From assembly GCF_904846525.1 (NCBI RefSeq), contig NZ_CAJHAZ010000005.1:142832-206831 (forward strand): a DNA stretch of 64,000 bases, written 5' to 3'. The notes under the pieces are model-generated. The model was not told where the DNA came from. It searched no databases and saw only the letters and a list, made by a program, of their open reading frames with translations. This DNA comes from Psychrobacter sp. 1044 (GTDB lineage: Bacteria; Pseudomonadota; Gammaproteobacteria; Pseudomonadales; Moraxellaceae). The translations under genes and the position numbers were made by a program. Below, one piece after another: positions 28,189 through 41,079 of the stretch (within the stretch, counting starts at the first letter, position 1; the number at the start of each line of letters is the position of its first letter).

Positions 28189-28839
28189 TTAAGGCAAAAG
28201 GCGCTTGGTAGTCCAGCTTTCACCATTGTCTTTAGTATAGACAATACGGTCATGCATACGATTGGCACGACCTTGCCAAAACTCAATCTCATGAATGCTA
28301 ATCTCGTAGCCACCCCAAAATTCTGGTGTTGGCACTTGGCTACCTTCTGGATACTGATTTTGCAGCTCATCAAACTTGGCTTGCATCACCTCACGGTCAG
28401 CAACTTCGCCACTTTGCGGTTGACTGACCCACGCACCCACTTGACTGTCGTGAGGGCGCTTTTGAAAGTAAGCAGCTGACTTATCAGCATCGATTTTAGC
28501 AATACTGCCACTAATACGTACTTGACGCTCCAGCTCTTGCCAAAAGAATAGCGCTTCGGCATTCGGGTTTTCGGCAATATCTTGACCTTTAGCGCTTTCA
28601 TAGTTGGTATAAAACACCACACCATTTTCGGTAATCTCACGCATAAGTACGATGCGCACGCTAGGTTTATTATCAGCACCGCACGTCGCCAGACTCATCG
28701 CATAAGGCTCTTGCACCTTTTGTGCTATTGCCTCATTCATCCATTCTTTTAGTAGCTCAAATGGAGAGTCTGGGACGGACTGTTGATCAAGCTCACCTTT
28801 TTCGTATGACAAACGCTGATCGGTAAAATCCATGCTCAT
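28189..28839 (-). CDS. pdxH: pyridoxamine/pyridoxine 5'-phosphate oxidase
   Basis: A 216-residue FMN flavoprotein that makes pyridoxal 5'-phosphate in the last step of vitamin B6 synthesis and salvage. The family pattern is complete: PYAMSLATCGADNKPSVRIVLMREI, FYTNYESAKGQDIAENP, FFWQELERQVRISG, YFQKRPHDSQVGAWVS, and the C-terminal FWQGRANRMHDRIVY and RLLP ending. AAGGA stands seven bases before the start. Confidence 0.95.
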   Translation of the reverse strand: MSMDFTDQRLSYEKGELDQQSVPDSPFELLKEWMNEAIAQKVQEPYAMSLATCGADNKPSVRIVLMREITENGVVFYTNYESAKGQDIAENPNAEALFFWQELERQVRISGSIAKIDADKSAAYFQKRPHDSQVGAWVSQPQSGEVADREVMQAKFDELQNQYPEGSQVPTPEFWGGYEISIHEIEFWQGRANRMHDRIVYTKDNGESWTTKRLLP

Positions 28840-28876
28840 AAAATCTTCCTTATTTTAATATAACTATATTATGACG

Positions 28877-30247
28877 TTAACCCAATACTGCTTTGATATG
28901 GTCAGCTAAATCATTTGCCAATACATCACATTCTATTTCATCATCCGACTCAACCATCACACGTATCATAGGTTCTGTACCTGATTGGCGAATGAGCAGA
29001 CGACCGCGACCCTCTAAAGTGGCCTGTGCTTTTGCAAAAGCAGCAACCAGCTCTTCATGCTCAAACGGATCTTGCATTTTACTTAAGCGCACATTGACCA
29101 GTTTTTGTGGCAATTTTTCAAAGCCTTCGGTCAAATCACTGAGCGCTTTACCACGTGCTTCCATCACCGCAAGCACTTGCAAGCCGGCGATAATGGCATC
29201 ACCCGTACGACTCTTATCTAAACATAGAATATGACCCGATGGTTCGCCGCCCAGTATCCAGCCATTCGCTTCAAGCTCATGCATCACATAACGATCGCCT
29301 ACTTTTGCACGCGTAAATTTAATGTCTGCCGCTTTGAGTGCCAACTCTAAGCCCATGTTACTCATGAGCGTACCAACCACACCTTTCGCCTTAGTCTGAC
29401 CTTGGGCAGCAAGTACGTATAAAATGCCATCGCCGTCAACCAGATTACCAGCCTCATCAACCATCACAATACGATCACCATCACCGTCTAGTGCGATACC
29501 AACATCTGCCTCGTGCTCAATCACTGCTTTCTGTAAGCCTTCAGGATGGGTAGAGCCGCAGTCGGCATTGATATTGATGCCATCAGGCGTATTGTTAATA
29601 GCAATCACATTGGCACCCAACTCACGCATGACTCTTGGTGCCACGCTATAGCCTGCACCATTGGCACAATCTACGACGACAGTCAGATGACTCAAGTCAT
29701 ACTGATAAGGAAAACTGCCTTTACAGAATTCGATATAGCGACCTTTGGCATCATTGATTCGATTATTTTTCCCCAATTGTGCTGGATCAAGAATAGGCAT
29801 AATCACGTTATTGTCCGCCTCAGAGGCACTCATAATCGCTTTTAGCTTATCATTAATGGAGTTTTGCATCTCATCAGTCAGTTTTTTGCCATCACCTGAA
29901 AACAGCTTGATACCGTTATCATAGTAAGGGTTGTGCGACGCTGAAATAACTACCCCAGCATCTGCATTAAAACTACGGGTCAAATGCGCAATCGCTGGTG
30001 TGGGTAATGGTCCAAGCATATGCACATCAACACCAGCGGCATTAAACCCCGCTTGCAATGCGCCTTCAATCACATAACCTGACAGCCGCGTATCCTTACC
30101 GATGACCACGCTTGGCTTGCGCGCAGGATTGTCATTATTCTCTATCAGCACACGTCCCGTCACATAGCCCAATTTTAAAATAAAGTCTGGTGTGATCGGC
30201 GACTCACCGAATTTTCCGCGAATACCATCGGTGCCAAAGTAGCTCAT
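28877..30247 (-). CDS. glmM: phosphoglucosamine mutase
   Basis: A 456-residue alpha-phosphohexomutase converting glucosamine-6-phosphate to glucosamine-1-phosphate for peptidoglycan and LPS. It begins [22 protein letters not shown]. The phosphoserine loop is [18 protein letters not shown], the metal loop is [16 protein letters not shown], the sugar-binding motif is GGEPSGHI, and the phosphate-binding loop near the end is [20 protein letters not shown] precedes the ATG at MSYF, so five extra upstream codons are not used. It is 37 bases from pdxH and may be co-transcribed with it. Confidence 0.95.
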   Translation of the reverse strand: MSYFGTDGIRGKFGESPITPDFILKLGYVTGRVLIENNDNPARKPSVVIGKDTRLSGYVIEGALQAGFNAAGVDVHMLGPLPTPAIAHLTRSFNADAGVVISASHNPYYDNGIKLFSGDGKKLTDEMQNSINDKLKAIMSASEADNNVIMPILDPAQLGKNNRINDAKGRYIEFCKGSFPYQYDLSHLTVVVDCANGAGYSVAPRVMRELGANVIAINNTPDGININADCGSTHPEGLQKAVIEHEADVGIALDGDGDRIVMVDEAGNLVDGDGILYVLAAQGQTKAKGVVGTLMSNMGLELALKAADIKFTRAKVGDRYVMHELEANGWILGGEPSGHILCLDKSRTGDAIIAGLQVLAVMEARGKALSDLTEGFEKLPQKLVNVRLSKMQDPFEHEELVAAFAKAQATLEGRGRLLIRQSGTEPMIRVMVESDDEIECDVLANDLADHIKAVLG

Positions 30248-30354
30248 TATGTATGCTCCCAAATCTAAGAGTGAAAACCAGACGAATACGCAAACAATAA
30301 CGTATAAACAGTCTAAGTAGTTATTATTATAATCCGCTTGTGTATTTTACAAAA

Positions 30355-30392
30355 AAAACAGCCAACAATAACAAGGCATTGTTGGCTGTTTG
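30355..30392 (-). terminator. intrinsic terminator after guaB
   Basis: An ACAGCCAACAAT / ATTGTTGGCTGT stem followed on the minus strand by eight T. Confidence 0.9.
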
Positions 30393-30460
30393 TATCTTAA
30401 GGTCACTGCAGCCCTGCAAAACAGCTATCGTTGACGTAATGCAGGATTATAAAACACTTT

Positions 30461-32338
<1,878 letters not shown>

Positions 32339-34342
32339 CTAGTCTTTACCCTTCAATATTAAACGTTCAGCAGGCAGATAAGCTTTTTGTTTGCTATATA
32401 AATAATTCAGCATCTGCTCACGTATCTCACAGGCCAATGTCCATGCTTCTATGGGACCTACCGCTGAAACAGCGCCGCGCAGGTGAATAATGTTGGCAGT
32501 CACCTCAACGACAAACATTTCAGGCTCAGTTTTGTTGTCCCAAAGCTTATTGTCTTTAACCGCCGATATAAATTTTTGGCGAATGGCGTCAACATCTGCG
32601 CCATAATCGACATATAAAAACACAGGACAGGTCTGATGTACTTCGGTATGTGACCAGTTTTCTACCGTTTCGGTGATCAATTCGCGCATCGGCACGATCA
32701 ATCGACGTTCATCCCATGTTTTGAGTACCGCATACGTATAACGCAGGTCTTCAACGGTACTAAAGTTGCCATCCATTATCACACTGTCGCCAATTCGTAC
32801 CGGCTGGGTCACGGCCACCTGTACCCCAGCAATGATGTTACCCAGTATCGGCTGCGCGGCAATTCCGATGACCACGCCTGCGATACCAGCCGAGGTCAAT
32901 AGCGTCTTACCAAGGCCTTCCATGTTGGCAAATTCACTGAGACCAATCCAAATACTGCCCAAAATCATGACAAAAATAAAGACGCGGCGAAATATCGATA
33001 CATAAGTACGGCGACGGCGCTCTTTATCAAAGTGCTCTTCAGCCAGATTTTCAATTTGTAGGCTTTGATAGCGATTAGCGAAAAAGTTAATAACGCGAAT
33101 GCCAAGCCATAAGGTGCTAAATACTAGCCCAATCCAGATAAGCGGACGAGTCGATGAAGCTACCGCATCCAAATAAGGAAAGCCCCCTGACACCAAAGTA
33201 AAGACGAGCAAAAAACTGATGGTAAAAGTCAACGGTACAGTCAGCTTATTAACCAAATCTGCTACACCATTAGTACTACCAATATAATTGCTGTATTTTT
33301 CATCGTCGATATAACGGCTGATGATTTTTTCCGTGCCTTTACTGAGTAACCATCCTACTCCCATGGTCACTAAAAAAAACAGTGCTAATGCCAAAAACTC
33401 CCATAGTGCAATACTGAAAATCTTAAGTTTTAACCACCCAGGTAAATAACGCTCAAATTCTGCTGGATGATATTGCTCATAGAGATTGTCGATATTATCA
33501 ACTGTCTGTGCAGAAAACACCCAAATAGGCGCAGCTTCACCAACCCGTACTCGTTGCAAATAGATGGGAACACGGCGCTCACGATAGTCGATATAGCCTA
33601 ACTGAATCGAACGTCTAGGGATACCCATGATACTACTGGTATTGCCAAGTGGCGGCTCGATTAAACCATCTGGGCGATCTGGCAGATCATCAAAGACGTA
33701 AAGCTCTTTTTCTGTTAACAAAAAATCCAACCGTTTTGATAACTCAAGCGCGTGGTTACGCTGAATTTTCTGATCGATTAAATTCATGTTGAGTGCATAA
33801 GCAGCCAAGTCGTATTGTTGCTTCATGACCGCCGATTGAAAAAATTCTAAAGTCGCTAGTGGCGTGGTCAAATTTGGCGGCTCCGATAATGGCGGCAAGC
33901 CTACATTGAGCTTGTCTAGCAAATAATAACTTTCATTGTATTCACCCGTCAGTCCAGAATCGCCCTGCAAATTACCCGCTTGCTCTACTGCATTGCGCTC
34001 GGTAGGATCAAATATTTCTTCTGCAACGCCAGAGATGCTGAGGCTTTCGTCTTTAATTGTATTGATTTTCTGAGTGGCATATTCAGCCAGATTATCGGGC
34101 TTACTGATTGAAGTTGATGATGAGCTAGACTGCTCATCCGCAGCTTGTTCGCTATCGCTTTGCATATCACTAGTGCTTGCGGCATTAGCGGGCGCAAACA
34201 CAGCATTCATGCTGACTATAAAAAAAACCAATAGTAAAGTACTGGCGCGCACATTCCAACGCTGGGGGTTAGGATAGTGGTCACTGTCGGTATCAATTGC
34301 TATACGATGACCGCCAACAATGCTTTTTTTGAGAATATTCAT
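32339..34342 (-). CDS. MscS-family mechanosensitive channel with long periplasmic N-terminus
   Basis: A 667-residue membrane protein. A basic start and hydrophobic segment ending ANAA (to about residue 55) look like a signal peptide. A soluble periplasmic region with Ser/Gln-rich linker runs to about residue 310. At least five membrane segments follow; the last is the pore helix (GIAGVVIGIAAQPILGNIIAGVQVAV) leading to the MscS beta domain (RIGDSVIMDGNFSTVEDLRYTYAVLKTWDERRLIVPM). It would relieve osmotic downshock. The pore-helix pattern is closer to the YnaI/YbdG branch than to small MscS. No ribosome-binding site stands out. Confidence 0.88.
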   Translation of the reverse strand: MNILKKSIVGGHRIAIDTDSDHYPNPQRWNVRASTLLLVFFIVSMNAVFAPANAASTSDMQSDSEQAADEQSSSSSTSISKPDNLAEYATQKINTIKDESLSISGVAEEIFDPTERNAVEQAGNLQGDSGLTGEYNESYYLLDKLNVGLPPLSEPPNLTTPLATLEFFQSAVMKQQYDLAAYALNMNLIDQKIQRNHALELSKRLDFLLTEKELYVFDDLPDRPDGLIEPPLGNTSSIMGIPRRSIQLGYIDYRERRVPIYLQRVRVGEAAPIWVFSAQTVDNIDNLYEQYHPAEFERYLPGWLKLKIFSIALWEFLALALFFLVTMGVGWLLSKGTEKIISRYIDDEKYSNYIGSTNGVADLVNKLTVPLTFTISFLLVFTLVSGGFPYLDAVASSTRPLIWIGLVFSTLWLGIRVINFFANRYQSLQIENLAEEHFDKERRRRTYVSIFRRVFIFVMILGSIWIGLSEFANMEGLGKTLLTSAGIAGVVIGIAAQPILGNIIAGVQVAVTQPVRIGDSVIMDGNFSTVEDLRYTYAVLKTWDERRLIVPMRELITETVENWSHTEVHQTCPVFLYVDYGADVDAIRQKFISAVKDNKLWDNKTEPEMFVVEVTANIIHLRGAVSAVGPIEAWTLACEIREQMLNYLYSKQKAYLPAERLILKGKD

Positions 34343-34512
34343 ATTTTAAAAGCCATTAATTCACTTGATGTTTGCATCTCTTAAAGTTTGCCTACAAAGC
34401 TTATTCTTACATATATTGCACAGCCAATTTAGCTTCATCTTTCTTGTTTGACTGCAATTTATCTTGTTTTTAACACCATTTTTAGAATGATGACATACCC
34501 TAGTTTAGTCTA

Positions 34513-34540
34513 TAAAAAAAGCCAGCTCAAAGCTGACTTA
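34513..34540 (-). terminator. intrinsic terminator after cysS
   Basis: An AAAAAGCCAGCT / AGCTGACTT stem with one mismatch; on the minus strand it ends in a run of seven T, just beyond cysS. Confidence 0.75.
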
Positions 34541-34581
34541 GTTTATGACTATCTATATGGGTGTTCTGTAACAGAATTGCC

Positions 34582-36042
34582 TTAAGCGCGGCGCCATGTC
34601 GTGCCAGCACGGCTGTCTTCAAGCTCAATACCAGCATCTTTTAGTTGCTCACGTATCTCATCAGCACGCGCAAAGTTTTTATTGGTTTTGGCATCCGCAC
34701 GCTCAATGATTAAACCATCGATAGTGTCATCGGTTAAACCATCATCCGCCTGTTCACCAATTATTGCTTGCAAAAACTGTTGAACTGGCTGCTGTAAAAT
34801 ATTGAGTACCTGTGCCAACGCTTTGAGCTGCTCTGCTAATTGCCATGCAGTGTCTACGTCTTCGGCTTTAATGGCTTTATTAATGTCGCGCGCCAGCCCA
34901 AACAATACACTGATCGCCGTTGAACTATTAAAATCATCGTTCATGGCTTTGATGAAGTCTTGTCCAGCACTGCTGCTATAAGCATCATTTATCAGCGTAT
35001 CACTGACTACAAGCATCTGCCCTTTTTGCTGTTCGGCCAATTTTAACGCATTATATAATCTGCTTAGGCTATTATGTGCTTCATCCAATGCGTTGTCAGA
35101 AAAATTGACTTGGCTGCGATAATGGCTTGATAATAAGAAAAAGCGCACCGTTTCAGGTAGATATTTTGCCATCACGTCACGAATGGTAAAAAAGTTACCC
35201 AACGACTTGGACATTTTTTCACCATCGACATTAATGAAACCGACATGCATCCAGTTACGCGCGTATTCACAGCCAGTCGCGGCTTCAGACTGCGCTATCT
35301 CGTTTTCGTGATGCGGAAACTGTAAGTCATGACCACCGCCATGAATATCAAAGGTATTACCTAAGCACTTAGTCGACATCGCTGAGCATTCGATATGCCA
35401 ACCTGGACGCCCTTGTCCCCATGGTGATGCCCATTGCGGCTCATTAGGTTTTGCGGCTTTCCACAGCACAAAGTCAAAGGGATTGCGTTTGTCATTTTCG
35501 ACATCGACACGTGAACCTGCTTGCATCTCATCGAGATTACGCTTAGACAATTTACCATAATCTGCAAAATTATCGACGGCATAGTAGACATCACCATTGT
35601 CGCCTGCGTACGCATAATTACCTGTAACCAAGGTCTCAATCATTTGCTGCATATCATCGATATGATCAGTCGCGCGCGGCTCAGCGTCTGGCATCTCGCA
35701 ACCAAGAGCGGTTGCATCTTCGTGCATGGCTTCAATAAAACGCTGCGTCAACGTACCAATCTCTTCACCGTTCTCAGCGGCACGAGTGATGATCTTGTCA
35801 TCAATATCGGTGATATTGCGCACATAATTAACGTCATAGCCTAACTGAGCCAACCAGCGCACTACCATGTCAAAACCGACCATCACCCGCGCATGCCCAA
35901 TATGACAATAATCATAAACGGTCATACCGCACACATACATGCCTACTTGCCCTGATTTGAGTGGTACAAACTGACGTTTTCCGCCAGTCAGTGAGTCATG
36001 AATAGCAAGCTGAGACATCGCATCGGCAAGTGGTGTGGTCAT
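34582..36042 (-). CDS. cysS: cysteinyl-tRNA synthetase
   Basis: A 486-residue class I synthetase. The HIGH motif lies in [15 protein letters not shown], the zinc-binding Cys/His set in [13 protein letters not shown] and [15 protein letters not shown], and the KMSKS loop in [13 protein letters not shown]. The anticodon-binding helical domain ends [16 protein letters not shown], as usual. AAGG precedes the start. Single-gene unit. Confidence 0.97.
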   Translation of the reverse strand: MTTPLADAMSQLAIHDSLTGGKRQFVPLKSGQVGMYVCGMTVYDYCHIGHARVMVGFDMVVRWLAQLGYDVNYVRNITDIDDKIITRAAENGEEIGTLTQRFIEAMHEDATALGCEMPDAEPRATDHIDDMQQMIETLVTGNYAYAGDNGDVYYAVDNFADYGKLSKRNLDEMQAGSRVDVENDKRNPFDFVLWKAAKPNEPQWASPWGQGRPGWHIECSAMSTKCLGNTFDIHGGGHDLQFPHHENEIAQSEAATGCEYARNWMHVGFINVDGEKMSKSLGNFFTIRDVMAKYLPETVRFFLLSSHYRSQVNFSDNALDEAHNSLSRLYNALKLAEQQKGQMLVVSDTLINDAYSSSAGQDFIKAMNDDFNSSTAISVLFGLARDINKAIKAEDVDTAWQLAEQLKALAQVLNILQQPVQQFLQAIIGEQADDGLTDDTIDGLIIERADAKTNKNFARADEIREQLKDAGIELEDSRAGTTWRRA

Positions 36043-36259
36043 GGTTAAAAAGCCTTTTAATATAAATAAAATAGATAAAATAAAAACAAAAATATAATCA
36101 ATGTTTGGATATTAAACAGCACTGACTATGGTCGTTATAACTGTAAAAACAGCGGCAACATAAAACCTAACCCATTATCTTAGCGAAAACAGCCATAAAA
36201 TACTACAATGAGCCCGCAACTAATATCATTCAATCATAAAAACTGTTAAGGATTTAGAT

Positions 36260-36856
36260 ATGGGCAATCGTTTAAGCAAAATATATACGCGTACTGGAGA
36301 TGACGGTAGCACTGGCATGGCAGACGGCAGCCGCGTCAGCAAAGCAGACAATCTATTTAGCGTAATGGGTGATATCGACGAGCTTAACTCACACATTGGT
36401 CTGGTACGCGCTCAATTACAGCATAATAAAGGGCAATCTATAGAGAAAGAATTTTCTCAAGCGTTAGTCATCATTCAGCATTTATTGTTTAATATCGGTG
36501 GTGAGCTGGCTATGCCAGAATATGAAGGCGTCAATGCCACTCACATTACATGGTTAGAACAGCAAATTGATGCGATGAATATGACCTTGCCGCCGCTAAA
36601 AGATTTTATCTTGCCCACAGGTTCGGTATTGGTCAGCCAACTGCACGTTGCGCGTACAGTCTGTCGCCGTGCAGAGCGCCAAGCAGTGCTATTGCAGCAA
36701 GAGCGTCCACAAGCGATTCGCAGTACGGCCGTGAGCTTTATCAATCGCTTATCGGATTGGTTGTTTGTCGCTGCTCGCTTTTGTACAGATCCCAATAAAG
36801 TCTCTGAAGTCTTATGGGACAGTCAGGTATTACAAAAATTCGCTGATAAAAAATAA
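36260..36856 (+). CDS. cob(I)alamin adenosyltransferase, PduO type
   Basis: A 198-residue ATP:cob(I)alamin adenosyltransferase making adenosylcobalamin. The N-terminal ATP-binding motif is KIYTRTGDDGSTGMADGSRVSK. The helical bundle carries GDIDELNSHIGL and the C-terminal RTVCRRAERQAV and NRLSDWLFVAARF signatures of PduO. AAGGA precedes the start. Adenosylcobalamin would serve methylmalonyl-CoA mutase, which would dispose of propionyl-CoA made by MmsA and PrpE; that mutase is not in this window. Confidence 0.92.
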   Translation: MGNRLSKIYTRTGDDGSTGMADGSRVSKADNLFSVMGDIDELNSHIGLVRAQLQHNKGQSIEKEFSQALVIIQHLLFNIGGELAMPEYEGVNATHITWLEQQIDAMNMTLPPLKDFILPTGSVLVSQLHVARTVCRRAERQAVLLQQERPQAIRSTAVSFINRLSDWLFVAARFCTDPNKVSEVLWDSQVLQKFADKK

Positions 36857-36927
36857 TTACGCAGGACTACTTCAGTGGACTAAAACGCTAAAAGCAGACC
36901 CTAGAATTAAGCCCTAGAATAAAATAT

Positions 36928-36963
36928 AAAAAAGCCCGCAACCTTAACACTGCGGGCTTTTTA
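36928..36963. terminator. bidirectional intrinsic terminator
   Basis: A perfect AAAAAGCCCGCA / TGCGGGCTTTTT stem with a 10-base loop, between the adenosyltransferase gene and the convergent lipoprotein gene. Confidence 0.9.
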
Positions 36964-37025
36964 TTGACTAATCGATACTATTCAGTCACGACAATATGGT
37001 TCGAGAACAGCTTAAATCTTACTAA

Positions 37026-37961
37026 TTAGTAAGTAGCGCTGTCATCTTCAATAATGACCATATCGATACTTTCATCTTTAGGTACTGATTTCGGTACAGC
37101 TGGTGTGGCTGGGGTTTTAACCTCAGGAGTGGCTGACGTGCTGCTATCCGTATTACTACTGCTTGGATTGTTGATAGTCGGCGGCGTGGCAGGCTCAGTA
37201 GGACGAATCGGCTCAACTGGTTTGACTACTTGAGGCTGACGAACGGGTGCTGACTGACTGTCATCGTTTTGTGCTGCACGGCGCTCTGCGCTACGTTGGG
37301 CGCGCTGCTCATCCATCGCTGATTTAAATACAGAACCTGCCATCACATCGGCGACCACAGTAATCAATGCTGGCTGCCCAGCAATACGTGTGCGTACTTG
37401 ACCGCCTTGAGTACCAACGACATAGGTAAAGGCATCATCAACCAACATGTTATTGTTGATACGAATGTTATTTTGCGCTAAGCGTGATTGTAGGCTCGGC
37501 AAATTGTTGGCTGCTTGTACTTGACTGGCTTGATACAAATCTTCGCTTGGTAACGTCATGCTCACGCTTGCCTGACAAGTCGTCATACCATTGTCATTGG
37601 CTGCTTGTAAGACTGCAGCATTTTGTACATCAATCACAATGCCGTTGGTTTTATTAGTGATAGCGCCGCTAGCGAGACTGATCTCTGCATCATTTGCGTA
37701 GTTGGCAGCCAGCGTTTGTGCTTGTTGATTGAGCGTGTTTTTTAGAGCCGTTTTGAGACGATCTTGTACCATTGGGTCATCACAGCTCACCGCAGTAGCT
37801 GCGGTGTTTTCAGTAGACGCAGACTCTTGCTCTGTGAGCTCTGCCGTCTCGGTGGTATCTTCCTTCTCTGAGCGATCACAGCCAGCAAGCGCTAAACCAC
37901 ATACCATGCCAATACCAGCCACTTTATACCACTTGCTCACGTTTTTATTTGCTACGCTCAT
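37026..37961 (-). CDS. lipoprotein of unknown function with Pro/Thr/Ser-rich tail
   Basis: A 311-residue exported protein. Residues 1-28 are a lipoprotein signal (lipobox LALAGC). An acidic Glu/Thr linker follows. A folded region of about 150 residues contains two cysteines (SCDDPMV, TTCQAS) that could pair, then a Gln/Arg helix. The last 90 or so residues are a Pro/Ser/Thr-rich low-complexity tail with an acidic end. GGGAG precedes the start. The architecture is common among Moraxellaceae envelope lipoproteins; I recognise no named family. Confidence 0.8.
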   Translation of the reverse strand: MSVANKNVSKWYKVAGIGMVCGLALAGCDRSEKEDTTETAELTEQESASTENTAATAVSCDDPMVQDRLKTALKNTLNQQAQTLAANYANDAEISLASGAITNKTNGIVIDVQNAAVLQAANDNGMTTCQASVSMTLPSEDLYQASQVQAANNLPSLQSRLAQNNIRINNNMLVDDAFTYVVGTQGGQVRTRIAGQPALITVVADVMAGSVFKSAMDEQRAQRSAERRAAQNDDSQSAPVRQPQVVKPVEPIRPTEPATPPTINNPSSSNTDSSTSATPEVKTPATPAVPKSVPKDESIDMVIIEDDSATY

Positions 37962-38399
37962 ATTTCTTTTGCTCCCAATTTACTAATACGTACCGCCACT
38001 GATGGACAGTGATTGATGTTCAAACCGCAACCCTAGCTGCCCTAGGTTTGAAAACCAGATTATTATACGGTGTTTAAATAAAATGTTCATTAGTGTAGCC
38101 CATGGATATACAAATAACGCCCCTCATTATAGGTAAAACCTGTATTTAGTTGCAAAAACATAACAAATACATACTTATGAATTCGCTGTAAATACGTTTT
38201 TAGACTACCGCGATCAACTAGGGTCTGTTGAATGTTTGACAGACAGTAAACATATTCTAAGATTTCGCTCAGCTCATATCTATAAAGTTTTTGGATAAAA
38301 GGAACCACATAGTAATATTGCTTTATCGAGCAAATTTTATTAGACGCTGTTGTTTTAGCACTATATGATTGCGCGTATCACTAACCAACCATATAAATT
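37962..38399. other. intergenic region before the glycerophosphodiesterase gene
   Basis: A 438-base AT-rich divergent gap. TAGGGTCTGTTGAA at about 38,218 is shared with the region before the polyester hydrolase. No coding frame here has a ribosome-binding site. Nothing else is recognised. Confidence 0.3.
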
Positions 38400-39128
38400 A
38401 TGATAAATTTCGAAAACACGCTTTTATTGGGTCATCGCGGTGCGCGTGGCGAAGCATTAGAAAATACCTTTTCAGGCTTTGAGTACGCTCAACGTCTCAA
38501 CACTCAGGGTCTAGCAGGGGTTGAGTTTGATGTACAACTGAGTGCGGATGGTCATTTAATCGTGTTTCATGATGACACGCTGCAACGCATGTGTGGTCAG
38601 CAAGCACGTGTTGATCAGTTGAATCTTACTGAGATTCAACGCCATTCGCAGTTTGGTCATCAGATTATCACATTAGGGCAGGTAGCGCCGTTGCTAGAGG
38701 GCTTTACTGATATTGAACTGGAGATTAAAACGCATGACCGTACTGATTATGCTAAATTGGTACAAGCATTGACACGCAGCCTCATCGATAGTCCACTTGC
38801 CAAACTACCCATTGTGCTGACCAGTTTCGATGTAGAGCTACATGTTCGCTTACAACGTCATCCATTACTAAAGCATATCTCTCGCGGCTTGCTCATTCGC
38901 ACATCTGAAGTCTTAATGACTGCACCGAATGCCGCCTTGCAACTTGGCTGTATTCAGCTAGGTATCCACTATCCGCTGATTAGTCGAGCAGTCATTAAAC
39001 ATAGCCACCGTTATGGCTTGCCAGTTAGTGCGTGGACGGTCAATGATATTGACACGATTAAACAGCTGATCGCGTGGCAAGCTGACGTCATCATCACTGA
39101 TTATCCAAGTCATTTACTGCTGGGTTAA
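38400..39128 (+). CDS. ugpQ: glycerophosphodiester phosphodiesterase
   Basis: A 242-residue GDPD-family TIM-barrel enzyme hydrolysing deacylated phospholipids to glycerol-3-phosphate and an alcohol. Catalytic signatures: LLGHRGARGEALENTFSGF (first His and Glu), GVEFDVQLSADGHLIVFHDDTLQRMCG (Glu, Asp and second His), and the C-terminal VSAWTVNDIDTI. It lacks a signal peptide, so it is cytoplasmic like UgpQ rather than GlpQ. No strong ribosome-binding site. Confidence 0.9.
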   Translation: MINFENTLLLGHRGARGEALENTFSGFEYAQRLNTQGLAGVEFDVQLSADGHLIVFHDDTLQRMCGQQARVDQLNLTEIQRHSQFGHQIITLGQVAPLLEGFTDIELEIKTHDRTDYAKLVQALTRSLIDSPLAKLPIVLTSFDVELHVRLQRHPLLKHISRGLLIRTSEVLMTAPNAALQLGCIQLGIHYPLISRAVIKHSHRYGLPVSAWTVNDIDTIKQLIAWQADVIITDYPSHLLLG

Positions 39129-39352
39129 TAAGCATCGCCTTTATTTGATTTATTTAAAATCATCTACATATCTACGGTGTTACTTACACTTCTCCTCAAT
39201 GCCTGATAAGTCATCCATTATTTTCGTCAATACATTCCATAATCGATACAAGTTATTGTTATTTAGCAATATTTTTACAGTGTATAACTGTTCACTTTAT
39301 TGATTTTTTAAGGTATCATATAGGCTTAAATTAATACCGCTAGGGATATTAT

Positions 39353-40756
39353 ATGATTGCAAAAAAAGCACTTGGCTTACCGCTTAAAGGCTTACGTTTC
39401 GCTATCAAATCTGGTGATACGCTTATCAAAGCCGCCAGCACTCAAGCCACACGTTTTAAGACACGTTTTGACGAGAGTAAAACTGCAAGCTCGCTTAATG
39501 AGCAGCCTGTTGCCAAACGCAACTACGCCCATGCTGCGGGAGAGCAAGATGTTGCTACTAAAGAAGACAGCATTGATATGCGCGAGTTTGAGTTTACAAA
39601 AGCGCCGATCAACTGGATTCCAGCGACTATTCTAGTAGCCACACCTATTGCTGCTGCGATCATTACACCATGGTATTTGTTTACTCATGATGTTAGCGCG
39701 CCAGTTTGGGGCGTATTTGGTGCCTTTATGGTATGGACAGGTATCAGTATTACGGCGGGTTATCATCGCCTGCTATCGCATCGTGCTTATAAAGCGCATC
39801 CAATCGTCAAAAACTTTTTATTGCTAGGTTCTACCTTTGCCGTACAAGGTTCAGCGTTTGATTGGGTTTCTGGTCACCGTACGCATCATCGTCATGTCGA
39901 TGACCGCTTAGAAGACCCGTACTCAGCAAAGCGTGGCTTTTTCTTTAGTCATATGGGCTGGATGCTACGCAATTATCCTAGCGGTAAATTTGACTATAAA
40001 AATATCCCTGACCTAACCAAAGATAGAACGCTGCAAATTCAGCATAAATATTACGGTTTATGGGTTGCGGCATTAAACATCGGTGTGGTCGCTGCGATCG
40101 GTTGGTTATTGGGTGATGTTTGGGGTACTTTGGTCATCGTAGGCTTACTACGTCTGGTACTGACGCACCACTTTACCTTCTTTATTAACTCGCTCTGTCA
40201 TATGTTTGGCACGCGTCCTTATACGGATACCAATACTGCTCGCGATAACTTCTTCTTAGCTATCTTTACGTGGGGTGAGGGTTATCATAACTACCATCAC
40301 TTCTTCCAATACGACTATCGTAACGGCGTAAAATGGTGGCAGTATGATCCTACTAAATGGTTGATTGCTGGCCTATCGAAGCTGGGCTTAACCAGTGAGC
40401 TACGTACCGTTGATGACACCACTATCAAGCATGCAGAAGTACAAATGCAATTTAAAGCGGCACAGCAGCAGATTGATACGGCAGCAGTGGGCGGTCTTGA
40501 TCTTCCTCATGCCATGAAAAGCTTCCAAGATCGTATTAAGTTTGAATATGATGCCTTTATGCAGACTGTTGAAGAATGGCAAGCGCTCAAAGCCAAAACG
40601 ATTGAGCTGAAAAAAACAGAATATGCCGATCGCTTGCATGAAGTGGAAGATGAGCTAAAGCACGACTATGCCAAAATTGAACAAAAAATTCTTGAGCATA
40701 ATAGCAATTTGAAAACTGCGTTTCGCTCTATCGGCATCAGTAAAAAAGCGGCATAA
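39353..40756 (+). CDS. acyl-CoA/acyl-lipid delta-9-type fatty acid desaturase
   Basis: A 467-residue membrane di-iron desaturase. The three histidine boxes are HRLLSHR, HRTHHRHVD and HNYHH, flanked by four membrane segments. A Lys/Ala-rich N-terminus of about 80 residues precedes the first membrane helix. About 110 residues after the core form a charged, helical, probably coiled-coil tail. The core matches stearoyl-CoA-type desaturases that introduce double bonds in saturated acyl chains, important for membrane fluidity in cold. AGGGA precedes the start. Single-gene unit. Confidence 0.9.
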   Translation: MIAKKALGLPLKGLRFAIKSGDTLIKAASTQATRFKTRFDESKTASSLNEQPVAKRNYAHAAGEQDVATKEDSIDMREFEFTKAPINWIPATILVATPIAAAIITPWYLFTHDVSAPVWGVFGAFMVWTGISITAGYHRLLSHRAYKAHPIVKNFLLLGSTFAVQGSAFDWVSGHRTHHRHVDDRLEDPYSAKRGFFFSHMGWMLRNYPSGKFDYKNIPDLTKDRTLQIQHKYYGLWVAALNIGVVAAIGWLLGDVWGTLVIVGLLRLVLTHHFTFFINSLCHMFGTRPYTDTNTARDNFFLAIFTWGEGYHNYHHFFQYDYRNGVKWWQYDPTKWLIAGLSKLGLTSELRTVDDTTIKHAEVQMQFKAAQQQIDTAAVGGLDLPHAMKSFQDRIKFEYDAFMQTVEEWQALKAKTIELKKTEYADRLHEVEDELKHDYAKIEQKILEHNSNLKTAFRSIGISKKAA

Positions 40757-40820
40757 TCGCTGATTATTAAACTGTATTTTATTACCTTTGTGATGAACGA
40801 TAATTGTAAAGCTTCTCCTT

Positions 40821-40853
40821 CCCTCTATCTGCTACAGATAGAGGGATTTTTTT
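40821..40853 (+). terminator. intrinsic terminator after the desaturase
   Basis: A perfect 11-base stem CCCTCTATCTG / CAGATAGAGGG with a three-base loop, followed by ATTTTTTT. Confidence 0.92.
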
Positions 40854-41079
40854 GCTCATCTTTTATAGATCGTGTCGAACATTGATTTATAGAAATAAAA
40901 AGGATAAGTGGAAGCAATATCTTTGTTTGATAGGCTAAATGCATTCAATATTGCTCATGGTTTTTGGGTGCGCTATTACAAGAGATGGACAGAGTGAAAC
41001 GATGTAATATCAAGGCTATGCTATAGTGCTTTTATCGCCCCTACACTTTACTTATACTTCAAAAGCAGGAACGGCTTGT

